From Cyprinodon diabolis (Eukaryota > Chordata > Actinopteri > Cyprinodontiformes > Cyprinodontidae), in contig JARPUW010000266.1 in assembly GCA_030533445.1 (NCBI GenBank), positions 124,001-188,000 on the forward strand: a stretch of DNA of 64,000 bases. Reading direction: 5' to 3'. Numbering within the stretch: position 1 is the stretch's first letter; each line of letters opens with the position of its first letter. The notes beneath the pieces are model-generated. The model saw nothing but the letters and a program-made list of their open reading frames with translations, made no database searches and was not told the DNA's origin. A program made the translations under genes and the position numbers. Of the stretch, positions 35,401-46,839 are shown one piece after another.

Positions 35401-38400
35401 AAGGTTCCAGAAGCTCAAGGCTCCAGATGCTCAAGGTTCCAGAACCACCAGCAGCTCAAGGTTCCAGCAGCTCAAGGTTCCAGAAGCACCAGCAGCTCAA
35501 GGTTCCAGCAGCTCAAGGTTCCAGAAGCACCAGCAGCTCAAGGTTCCAGCAGCTCAAGGTTCCAGCAGCTCAAGGTTCCAGAAGCACCAGCAGCTCAAGG
35601 TTCCAGCAGCTCAAGGTTCCAGAAGCTCAAGGCTCCAGATTCTCAAGGTTCCAGAAGCACCAGCAGCTCAAGGTTCCAGCAGCTCAAAGTTCCAGCAGCT
35701 CAAGGTTCCAGAAGCACCAGCAGCTCAAGGTTCCAGTAGCTCAAGGCTCCACATGCTCAAGGTTCCAGAAGCACCAGCAGCTCAAGGTTCCAGCAGCTCA
35801 AGGTTCCAGAAGCTCAAGGCTCCAGATGCTCAAGGTTCCAGAAGCACCAGCAGCTCAAGGTTCCAGCAGCTCAAGGTTCCAGAAGCACCAGCAGCTCAAG
35901 GTTCCAGAAGCTCAAGGCTCCAGATGCTCAAGGTTCCAGAAGCACCAGCAGCTCAAGGTTCCAGCAGCTCAAGGTTCCAGCAGCTCAAGGTTCCAGATGC
36001 TCAAGGTTCCAGATGCACCAGCAGCTCAAGGTTCCAGAAGCTCAAGGGTCCAGTAGCTCAAGGCTCCAGATGCTCAAGGCTCCAGATGCTCAAAGTTCCA
36101 GCAGCTCAAGGTTCCAGCAGCTCAAGGTTCCAGCAGCTCAAGGTTCCAGAAGCACCAGCAGCTCAAGGCTCCAGCAGCTCAAGGTTCCAGAAGCTATAGG
36201 CTCCAGATGCTCAAGGTTCCAGAACCACCAGCAGCTCAAGGTTCCAGCAGCTCAAGGTTCCAGAAGCACCAGCAGCTCAAGGTTCCAGCAGCTCAAGGTT
36301 CCAGAAGCACCAGCAGCTCAAGGTTCCAGCAGCTCAAGGCTCCAGCAGCTCAAGGTTCCAGAAGCACCAGCAGCTCAAGGTTCCAGAAGCTCAAGGCTCC
36401 AGATGCTCAAGGTTCCTGAAGCACCAGCAGCTCAAGGTTCCAGCAGCTCAAGGTTCCAGAAGCACCAGCAGCTCAAGGTTCCAGAAGCTCAAGGCTCCAG
36501 ATGCTCAAGGTTCCAGAAGCACGAGCAGCTCAAGGTTCCAGCAGCTCAAGGTTCCAGAAGCACCAGCAGCTCAAGCTTCCAGCAGCTCAAGGTTCCAGCA
36601 GCTCAAGGTTCCAGAAGCACCAGCAGCTCAAGGTTCCAGCAGCTCAAGGCTCCAGCAGCTCAAAGTTCCAGCAGCTCAAGGCTCCAGCAGCTCAAGGTTC
36701 CAGAAGCACCAGCAGCTCAAGGTTCCAGAAGCTCAAGGCTCCAGATGCTCAAGGTTCCAGAAGCACCAGCAGCTCAAGGTTCCAGCAGCTCAAGGTTCCA
36801 GCAGCTGAAGGTTCCAGAAGCACCAGCAGCTCAAGGTTCCAGCAGCTCAAGGTTCCAGCAGCACCAGCAGCTCAAGGTTCCAGCAGCTCAGGGTTACAGC
36901 AGCTCAAGGCTCCAGAAGCTAGAGGTTCCAGAAGCTCAAGGTTCCAGCAGCTCAATGTTCCAGAAGCACCAGCAGCTCAAGGCTGCAGCAGCTCAAGGTT
37001 CCAGCAGTTCAAAGTTCCAGAAGCACCAGCAGCTCAAGGCTCCAGCAGCTCAAGGTTCCAGCAGCTCAAGGCTCCAGAAGCTCAAGGTTCCAGATGCACC
37101 AGCAGCTCAAGGTTCCAGAAGCTCAAGGTTCCAGCAGCTCAAGGCTCCAGATGCTCAAGGCTCCAGATGCTCAAAGTTCCAGCAGCTCAATGTTCCAGCA
37201 GCTCAAGGTTCCAGCAGCTCAAGGTTCCAGAAGCACCAGCAGCTCAAGGCTCCAGCAGCTCAAGGTTCCAGAAGCTCAAGGCTCCAGATGCTCAAGGTTC
37301 CAGAACCACCAGCAGCTCAAGGTTCCAGAAGCACCAGCAGCTCAAGGCTCCAGCAGCTCAAGGTTCCAGAAGCTCAAGGCTCCAGATGCTCAAGGTTCCA
37401 GAAGCACCAGCAGCTCAAGGTTCCAGCAGCTCAAGGTTCCAGCAGCTCAAGGTTCCAGAAGCACCAGCAGCTCAAGGTTCCAGCAGCTCAAGGTTCCAGA
37501 AGCACCATCAGCTCAAGGTTCCAGCAGCTCAAGGCTCCAGCAGCTCAAGGTTCCAGCAGCTCAAGGCTCCAGCAGCTCAAGGTTCCAGAAGCACCAGCAG
37601 CTCAAGGTTCCAGAAGCTCAAGGCTCCAGATGCTCAAGGTTCCAGAAGCACCAGCAGCTCAAGGTTCCAGCAGCTCAAGGTTCCAGAAGCTCAAGGCTCC
37701 AGATGCTCAAGGTTCCAGAAGCACAAGCAGCTCAAGGTTCCAGCAGCTCAAGGTTCCAGCAGCTCAAGGTTCCAGAAGCACCAGCAGCTCAAGGTTCCAG
37801 AAGCTCAAGGCTCCAGATGCTCAAGGTTCCAGAAGCACCAGCAGCTCAAGGTTCCAGCAGCTCAAGGTTCCAGCAGCTCAAGGTTCCAGAAGCACCAGCA
37901 GCTCAAGGTTCCAGAAGCTCAAGGCTCCAGCAGCTCAAGGTTCCAGAAGCTCAAGGCTCCAGATGCTCAAGGTTCCAGAAGCACCAGCAGCTCAAGGTTC
38001 CAGCAGCTCAAGGTTCCAGCAGCTCAAGGTTCCAGAAGCACCAGCAGCTCAAGGTTCCAGCAGCTCAAGGTTCCAGAAGCACCAGCAGCTCAAGGTTCCA
38101 GCAGCTCAAGGCTCCAGCAGCTCAAGGTTCCAGCAGCTCAAGGCTCCAGATGCTCAAGGTTCCAGAAGCACCAGCAGCTCAAGGTTCCAGCAGCTCAAGG
38201 TTCCAGCAGCTGAAGGTTCGAGAAGCACCAGCAGCTCAAGGTTCCAGCAGCTCAAGGTTCCAGCAGCACCAGCAGCTCAAGGTTCCAGCAGCTCAGGGTT
38301 ACAGCAGCTCAAGGCTCCAGAAGCTAGAGGTTCCAGAAGCTCAAGGTTCCAGCAGCTCAAGGTTCCAGAAGCACCAGCAGCTCAAGGCTGCAGCAGCTCA

Positions 38401-39831
38401 AGGTTCCAGCAGCTCAAGGTTCCAGAAGCACCAGCAGCTCAAGGCTCCAGCAGCTCAAGGTTCCAGAAGCTCAAGGCTCCAGATGTTCAAGGTTCCAGAT
38501 ATACCAGCAGCTCAAGGTTCCAGAAGCTCAAGGGTCCAGCAGCTCAAGGCTCCAGATGCTCAAGGCTCCAGATGCTCAAAGTTCCAGCAGCTCAAGGTTC
38601 CAGCAGCACAAGGTTCCAGCAGCTCAAGGTTCCAGCAGCTCAAGGTTCCAGAAGCACCAGCAGCTCAAGGCTCCAGCAGCTCAAGGTTCCAGAAGCTCAA
38701 GGCTCCAGATGCTCAAGGTTCCAGAACCACCAGCAGCTCAAGGTTCCAGCAGCTCAAGGTTCCAGAAGCACCAGCAGCTCAAGGTTCCAGCAGCTCAAGG
38801 TTCCAGAAGCACCAGCAGCTCAAGGTTCCAGCAGCTCAAGGTTCCAGAAGCGCCAGCAGCTCAAGGCTCCAGCAGCTCAAGGTTCCAGAAGCTCAAGGCT
38901 CCAGATGCTCAAGGTTCCAGAAGCACCAGCAGCTCAAGGTTCCAGCAGCTCAAGGTTCCAGCAGCTCAAGGTTCCAGAAGCACCAGCAGCTCAAGGTTCC
39001 AGCAGCTCAAGGTTCCAGAAGCACCAGCAGCTCAAGGTTCCAGAAGCTCAAGGCTCCAGATGCTCAAGGTTCCAGAAGCACCAGCAGCTCAAGGTTCCAG
39101 CAGCTCAAGGTTCCAGCAGCTCAAGGTTCCAGAAGCACCAGCAGCTCAAGGTTCCAGCAGCTCAAGGTTCCAGCAGCACCAGCAGCTCAAGGTTCCAGCA
39201 GCTCAGGGTTCCAGAAGCACCAGCAGCTCAAGGCTGCAGCAGCTCAAGGTTCCAGCAGCTCAAGGTTCCAGAAGCACCAGCAGCTCAAGGCTCCAGCAGC
39301 TCAAGGTTCCAGAAGCTCAAGGCTCCAGATGCTCAAGGTTCCAGATGCAACAGCAGCTCAAGGTTCCAGAAGCTCAGGGTTCCAGCAGCTCAAGGTTCCA
39401 GCTGCTCAAGGTTCCAGCAGCTCAAGGTTCCAGAAGCACCAGCAGCTCAAGGCTCCAGCAGCTCAAGGTTCCAGCAGCTCAAGGTTCCAGAAGCACCAGC
39501 AACTCAAGGTTCCAGCAGCTCAAGGTTCCAGAAGCACCAGCAGCTCAAGGTTCCAGCAGCTCAAGGCTCCAGCAGCTCAGAGTTCCGGCAGCTCAAGGCT
39601 CCAGCAGCTCAAGGTTCCAGAAGCACCAGCAGCTCAAGGTTCCAGAAGCTCAAGGCTCCAGATGCTCAAGGTTCCAGAAGCACCAGCAGCTCAAGGTTCC
39701 AGCAGCTCAAGGTTCCACCAGCTGAAGGTTCCAGAAGCACCAGCAGCTCAAGGTTCCAGCAGCTCAAGGTTCCAGCAGCACCAGCAGCTCAAGGTTCCAG
39801 CAGCTCAGGGTTACAGCAGCTCAAGGCTCCA
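32416..39831. repeat. Third partial copy of the 16.6-24.0 kb segment
   Basis: This segment aligns with 16,595-23,993 at offset 15,821 on the left and 15,837 from about 35.4 kb on. Markers agree, for example TATAGG at 36,197 against 20,360 and the TGA unit at 36,419 against 20,582. At 39,832 it continues into GAAGCTAGAGG and V-block sequence, whereas at 23,990 the reference copy enters its tandem duplicate. This copy therefore shows the undoubled arrangement. Part of its left half follows W1 rather than W2. Confidence 0.85.
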
Positions 39832-41316
39832 GAAGCTAGAGGTTCCAGAAGCTCAAGGTTCCAGCAGCTCAATGTTCCAGAAGCACCAGCAGCTCAAGGT
39901 TCCAGCAGCTCAAAGTTCCAGAAGCACCAGCAACTCAAGGCTCCAGCAGCTCAAGGTTCCAGAAGCTCAAGGCTCCAGATGCTCAAGGTTCCAGATGCAC
40001 CAGCAGCTCAAGGTTCCAGAAGCTCAAGGTTCCAGCAGCTCAAGGCTCCAGATGCTCAAGGCTCCAGATGCTCAAAGTTCCAGCAGCTCAATGTTCCAGC
40101 AGCTCAAGGTTCCAGCAGCTCAAGGTTCCAGAAGCACCAGCAGCTCAAGGTTCCAGCAGCTCAGGGTTACAGCAGCTCAAGGCTCCAGAAGCTAGAGGTT
40201 CCAGAAGCTCAAGGTTCCAGCAGCTCAATGTTCCAGAAGCACCAGCAGCTCAAGGCTGCAGCAGCTCAAGGTTCCAGCAGCTCAAAGTTCCAGAAGCACC
40301 AGCAGCTCAAGGCTCCAGCAGCTCAAGGTTCCAGAAGCTCAAGGCTCCAGATGCTCAAGGTTCCAGATGCACCAGCAGCTCAAGGTTCCAGCAGCTCAAG
40401 GCTCCAGATGCTCAAGGCTCCAGATGCTCAAAGTTCCAGCAGCTCAATGTTCCAGCAGCTCAAGGTTCCAGCAGCTCAAGGTTCCAGCAGCTCAAGGTTC
40501 CAGAAGCACCAGCAGCTCAAAGCTCCAGCAGCTCAAGGTTCCAGAAGCTCAAGGCTCCAGAACCACCAGCAGCTCAAGGTTCCAGCAGCTCAAGGTTCCA
40601 GAAGCACCAGCAGCTCAAGGTTCCAGCAGATCAAGGTTCCAGAAGCACCAGCAGCTCAAGGTTCCAGCAGCTCAAGGTTCCAGCAGCTCAAGGTTCCAGA
40701 AGCGCCAGCAGCTCAAGGCTCCAGCAGCCCAAGGTTCCAGAAGCTCAAGGCTCCAGATTCTCAAGGTTCCAGAAGCACCAGCAGCTCAAGGTTCCAGCAG
40801 CTCAAAGTTCCAGCAGCTCAAGGTTCCAGAAAGACCAGCAGCTCAAGGTTCCAGTAGCTCAAGGCTCCACATGCTCAAGGTTCCAGAAGCACCAGCAGCT
40901 CAAGGTTCCAGCAGCTCAAGGTTCCAGAAGCTCAAGGCTCCAGATGCTCAAGGTTCCAGAAGCACCAGCAGCTCAAGGTTCCAGCAGCTCAAGGTTCCAG
41001 AAGCACCAGCAGCTCAAGGTTCCAGAAGCTCAAGGCTCCAGATGCTCAAGGTTCCAGAAGCACCAGCAGCTCAAGGTTCCAGCAGCTCAAGGTTCCAGCA
41101 GCTCAAGGTTCCAGATGCTCAAGGTTCCAGATGCACCAGCAGCTCAAGGTTCCAGAAGCTCAAGGGTCCAGCAGCTCAAGGCTCCAGATGCTCAAGGCTC
41201 CAGATGCTCAAAGTTCCAGCAGCTCAAGGTTCCAGCAGCTCAAGGTTCCAGAAGCACCAGCAGCTCAAGGCTCCAGCAGCTCAAGGTTCCAGAAGCTATA
41301 GGCTCCAGATGCTCAA
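39832..41316. repeat. V block, copy 3
   Basis: This matches 11,779-13,290 at offset about 28,035. GAAGCTAGAGG variants lie at 39,835 and 40,191, and GAAGCTATAGG lies at 41,299. It lacks one unit of the GGCTGCAG type that copies 1 and 2 have near 11,850 and 29,932. Confidence 0.82.
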
Positions 41317-41963
41317 GGTTCCAGAACCACCAGCAGCTCAAGGTTCCAGCAGCTCAAGGTTCCAGAAGCACCAGCAGCTCAAGGTTCCAGCAGCTCAAGG
41401 TTCCAGAAGCACCAGCAGCTCAAGGTTCCAGCAGCTCAAGGCTCTAGCAGCTCAAGGTTCCAGAAGCACCAGCAGCTCAAGGTTCCAGAAGCTCAAGGCT
41501 CCAGATGCTCAAGGTTCCTGAAGCACCAGCAGCTCAAGGTTCCAGCAGCTCAAGGTTCCAGAAGCACCAGCAGCTCAAGGTTCCAGCAGCTCAAGGTTCC
41601 AGAAGCACCAGCAGCTCAAGGTTCCAGCAGCTCAAGGTTCCAGAAGCGCCAGCAGCTCAAGGCTCCAGCCGCTCAAGGTTCCAGAAGCTCAAGGCTCCAG
41701 ATGCTCAAGGTTCCAGAAGCACCAGCAGCTCAAGGTTCCAGCAGCTCAAGGTTCCAGCAGCTCAAGGTTCCAGAAGCACCAGCAGCTCAAGGTTCCAGAA
41801 GCTCAAGGCTCCAGATGCTCAAGGTTCCAGAAGCACCAGCAGCTCAAGGTTCCAGCAGCTCAAGGTTCCAGAAGCTCAAGGCTCCAGATGCTCAAGGTTC
41901 CAGAAGCACCAGCAGCTCAAGGTTCCAGCAGCTCAAGGTTCCAGCAGCTCAAGGTTCCAGCAG

Positions 41964-41987
41964 CTCAAGGTCCAGAAGCACCAGCAG
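41964..41987 (+). repeat. 24-bp unit with a 1-bp deletion (only unit-length break of its kind seen)
   Basis: A 25-bp-type unit that reads CAAGGTCCAGAAG instead of CAAGGTTCCAGAAG, so it is 24 bp. This is the only place I saw, with its copy at 52,963-52,986, where spacing changes by something other than whole units. It shifts the three reading phases by one, but no stop results because all phases are open. Confidence 0.9.
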
Positions 41988-44900
41988 CTCAAGGTTCCAG
42001 AAGCTCAAGGCTCCAGATGCTCAAGGTTCCAGAAGCACCAGCAGCTCAAGGTTCCAGCAGCTCAAGGTTCCAGAAGCACCAGCAGCTCAAGGTTCCAGCA
42101 GCTCAAGGTTCCAGCAGCACCAGCAGCTCAAGGTTCCAGCAGCTCAGGGTTCCAGAAGCACCAGCAGCTCAAGGCTGCAGCAGCTCAAGGTTCCAGCAGC
42201 TCAAGGTTCCAGAAGCACCAGCAGCTCAAGGTTCCAGAAGCTCAAGGCTCCAGATGCTCAAGGTTCCAGAAGCACCAGCAGCTCAAGGTTCCAGCAGCTC
42301 AAGGTTCCAGAAGCTCAAGGCTCCAGATGCTCAAGGTTCCAGAAGCACCAGCAGCTCAAGGTTCCAGCAGCTCAAGGTTCCAGCAGCTCAAGGTTCCAGA
42401 AGCACCAGCAGCTCAAGGTTCCAGAAGCTCAAGGCTCCAGATGCTCAAGGTTCCAGAAGCACCAGCAGCTCAAGGTTCCAGCAGCTCAAGGTTCCAGCAG
42501 CTCAAAGTTCCAGAAGCACCAGCAGCTCAAGGCTCCAGCAGCTCAAGGTTCCAGAAGCTCAAGGCTCCAGATGCTCAAGGTTCCAGATGCACCAGCAGCT
42601 CAAGGTTCCAGAAGCTCAAGGTTCCAGCAGCTCAAGGCTCCAGATGCTCAAGGCTCCAGATGCTCAAAGTTCCAGCAGCTCAATGTTCCAGCAGCTCAAG
42701 GTTCCAGCAGCTCAAGGTTCCAGCAGCTCAAGGTTCCAGAAGCACCAGCAGCTCAAGGTTCCAGCAGCTCAAGGTTCCAGCAGCTCAAGGTTCCAGCAGC
42801 TCAAGGTTCCAGAAGCACCAGCAGCTCAAGGCTCCAGCAGCTCAAGGTTCCAGAAGCTCAAGGTTCCAGCAGCTCAAGGTTCCAGATGCACCAGCAGCTC
42901 AAGGTTCCAGAAGCTCAAGGTTCCAGCAGCTCAAAGTTCCAGCAGCTCAAGGTTCCTGATGCTCAAGGTTCCAGAAGCACCAGCAGCTCAATGCTTCAGC
43001 AGCTCAAGGTTCCAGCAGCTCAAGGTTCCAGAAGCTCAAGGCTCCAGATGCTCAAGGTTCCAGAAGCACCAGCAGCTCAAGGTTCCAGCAGCTCAAGGTT
43101 CCAGCAGCTCAAGGTTCCAGAAGCACCAGCAGCTCAAGGTTCCAGCAGCTCAAGGTTCCAGAAGCACCAGCAGCTCAAGGTTCCAGAAGCTCAAGGCTCC
43201 AGATGCTCAAGGTTCCAGAAGCACCAGCAGCTCAAGGTTCCAGCAGCTCAAGGTTCCAGAAGCTCAAGGCTCCAGATGCTCAAGGTTCCAGAAGCACCAG
43301 CAGCTCAAGGTTCCAGCAGCTCAAGGTTCCAGCAGCTCAAGGTTCCAGCAGCTCAAGGTTCCAGCAGCTCAAGGTTCCAGAAGCACCAGCAGCTCAAGGT
43401 TCCAGCAGCTCAAGGTTCCAGCAGCTCAAGGTTCCAGCAGCTCAAGGTTCCAGAAGCACCAGCAGCTCAAGGTTCCAGAAGCTCAAGGCTCCAGATGCTC
43501 AAGGTTCCAGAAGCACCAGCAGCTCAAGGTTCCAGCAGCTCAAGGTTCCAGCAGCTCAAGGTTCCAGAAGCACCAGCAGCTCAAGGTTCCAGCAGCTCAA
43601 GGTTCCAGAAGCACCAGCAGCTCAAGGTTCCAGCAGCTCAAGGTTCCAGCAGCACCAGCAGCTCAAGGTTCCAGCAGCTCAGGATTCCAGAAGCACTTGC
43701 AGCTCAAGGTTCCAGCAGCTCAAGGTTCCAGCAGCTCAAGGTTCCAGAAGCACCAGCAGCTCAAGGTTCCAGCAGCTCAAGGTTCCAGCAGCTCAAGGTT
43801 CCAGAAGCACCAGCAGCTCAAGGTTCCAGCAGCTCAAGGTTCCAGCAGCTCAAAGTTCCAGAAGCACCAGCAGCTCAAGGCTCCAGCAGCTCAAGGTTCC
43901 AGAAGCTCAAGGCTCCAGATGCTCAAGGTTCCAGATGCACCAGCAGCTCAAGGTTCCAGAAGCTCAAGGTTCCAGCAGCTCAAGGCTCCAGATGCTCAAG
44001 GCTCCAGATGCTCAAAGTTCCAGCAGCTCAATGTTCCAGCAGCTCAAGGTTCCAGCAGCTCAAGGTTCCAGCAGCTCAAGGTTCCAGAAGCACCAGCAGC
44101 TCAAGGTTCCAGCAGCTCAAGGTTCCAGCAGCTCAAGGTTCCAGCAGCTCAAGGTTCCAGAAGCACCAGCAGCTCAAGGCTCCAGCAGCTCAAGGTTCCA
44201 GAAGCTCAAGGCTCCAGATGCTCAAGGTTCCAGATGCACCAGCAGCTCAAGGTTCCAGAAGCTCAAGGTTCCAGTAGCTCAAAGTTCCAGCAGCTCAAGG
44301 TTCCAGATGCTCAAGGTTCCAGAAGCACCAGCAGCTCAATGCTTCAGCAGCTCAAGGTTCCAGCAGCTCAAGGTTCCAGAAGCTCAAGGCTCCAGATGCT
44401 CAAGGTTCCAGAAGCACCAGCAGCTCAAGGTTCCAGCAGCTCAAGGTTCCAGCAGCTCAAGGTTCCAGAAGCACCAGCAGCTCAAGGTTCCAGCAGCTCA
44501 AGGTTCCAGAAGCACCAGCAGCTCAAGGTTCCAGAAGCTCAAGGCTCCAGATGCTCAAGGTTCCAGAAGCACCAGCAGCTCAAGGTTCCAGCAGCTCAAG
44601 ATTCCAGAAGCTCAAGGCTCCAGATGCTCAAGGTTCCAGAAGCACCAGCAGCTCAAGGTTCCAGCAGCTCAAGGTTCCAGCAGCTCAAGGTTCCAGAAGC
44701 ACCAGCAGCTCAAGGTTCCAGAAGCTCAAGGCTCCAGATGCTCAAGGTTCCAGAAGCACCAGCAGCTCAAGGTTCCAGCAGCTCAAGGTTCCAGAAGCAC
44801 CAGCAGCTCAAGGTTCCAGCAGCTCAAGGTTCCAGCAGCTCAAAGTTCCAGAAGCACCAGCAGCTCAAGGCTCCAGCAGCTCAAGGTTCCAGAAGCTCAA

Positions 44901-45349
44901 GGCTCCACATGCTCAAGGTTCCAGATGCACCAGCAGCTCAAGGTTCCAGAAGCTCAAGGTTCCAGCAGCTCAAGGCTCCAGATGCTCAAGGCTCCAGATG
45001 CTCAAAGTTCCAGCAGCTCAATGTTCCAGCAGCTCAAGGTTCCAGCAGCTCAAGGTTCCAGAAGCACCAGCAGCTCAAGGCTCCAGCAGCTCAAGGTTCC
45101 AGAAGCTCAAGGCTCCAGACGCTCAAGGTTCCAGAACCACCAGCAGCTCAAGGTTCCAGCAGCTCAAGGTTCCAGAAGCACCAGCAGCTCAAGGTTCCAG
45201 CAGCTCAAGGTTCCAGAAGCACCAGCAGCTCAAGGTTCCAGCAGCTCAAGGTTCCAGCAGCTCAAGGTTCCAGAAGCGCCAGCAGCTCAAGGCTCCAGCA
45301 GCCCAGGGTTCCAGAAGCTCAAGGCTCCAGATTCTCAAGGTTCCAGAAG

Positions 45350-46839
45350 CACCAGCAGCTCAAGGTTCCAGCAGCTCAAGGTTCCAGCAGCTCAAGGTTC
45401 CAGAAGCACCAGCAGCTCAAGGTTCCAGTAGCTCAAGGCTCCACATGCTCAAGGTTCCAGAAGCACCAGCAGCTCAAGGTTCCAGCAGCTCAAGGTTCCA
45501 GAAGCTCAAGGCTCCAGATGATCAAGGTTCCAGAAGCACCAGCAGCTCAAGGTTCCAGCAGCTCAAGGTTCCAGAAGCACCAGCAGCTCAAGGTTCCAGA
45601 AGCTCAAGGCTCCAGATGCTCAAGGTTCCAGAAGCACCAGCAGCTCAAGGTTCCAGCAGCTCAAGGTTCCAGCAGCTCAAGGTTCCAGATGCTCAAGGTT
45701 CCAGATGCACCAGCAGCTCAAGGTTACAGAAGCTCAAGGGTCCAGCAGCTCAAGGCTCCAGATGCTCAAGGCTCCAGATGCTCAAAGTTCCAGCAGCTCA
45801 AGGTTCCAGCAGCTCAAGGTTCCAGCATCTCAAGGTTCCAGATGCACCAGCAGCTCAAGGCTCCAGCAGCTCAAGGTTCCAGAAGCTATAGGCTCCAGAT
45901 GCTCAAGGTTCCAGAACCACCAGCAGCTGAAGGTTCCAGCAGCTCAAGGTTCCAGAAGCACCAGCAGCTCAAGGTTCCAGCAGCTCAAGGCTCCAGCAGC
46001 TCAAGGTTCCAGAAGCACCAGCAGCTCAAGGTTCCAGAAGCTCAAGGGTCCAGCAGCTCAAGGCTCCAGATGCTCAAGGCTCCAGATGCTCAAAGTTCCA
46101 GCAGCTCAAGGTTCCAGCAGCTCAAGGTTCCAGCAGCTCAAGGTTCCAGAAGCACCAGTAGCTCAAGGCTCCAGCAGCTCAAGGTTCCAGAAGCTATAAG
46201 CTCCAGATGCTCAAGGTTCCAGAAGCACCAGCAGCTCAAGGTTCCAGCAGCTCAAGGTTCCAGAAGCACCAGCAGCTCAAGGTTCCAGCAGCTCAAGGCT
46301 CCAGCAGCTCAAGGTTCCAGAAGCACCAGCAGCTCAAGGTTCCAGAAGCTCAAGGCTCCAGATGCTCAAGGTTCCTGAAGCACCAGCAGCTCAAGGTTCC
46401 AGCAGCTCAAGGTTCCAGAAGCACCAGCAGCTCAAGGTTCCAGAAGCTCAAGGCTCCATATGCTCAAGGTTCCAGAAGCACCAGCAGCTCAAGGTTCCAG
46501 CAGCTCAAGGTTCCAGAAGCACCAGCAGCTCAAGGTTCCAGAAGCTCAAGGCTCCAGATGCTCAAGGTTCCAGAAGCACCAGCAGCTCAAGGTTCCAGCA
46601 GCTCAAGGTTCCAGAAGCTCAAGGCTCCAGATGCTCAAGGTTCCAGAAGCACCAGCAGCTCAAGGTTCCAGCAGCTCAAGGTTCCAGCAGCTCAAGGTTC
46701 CAGAAGCACCAGCAGCTCAAGGTTCCAGAAGCTCAAGGCTCCAGATGCTCAAGGTTCCAGAAGCACCAGCAGCTCAAGGTTCCAGCAGCTCAAGGTTCCA
46801 GCAGCTCAAGGTTCCAGAAGCACCAGCAGCTCAAGGTTC
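45350..46839. repeat. 1.49-kb direct repeat flanking the 2,899-bp segment, left copy
   Basis: Repeated at 48,250-49,739 and again at 56,350-57,838. I noticed one base difference: the middle copy has GGCTACAGC near 49,067 where the third copy has GGCTCCAGC at 57,167. The left copy also has GGCTCCAGC. Confidence 0.85.
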
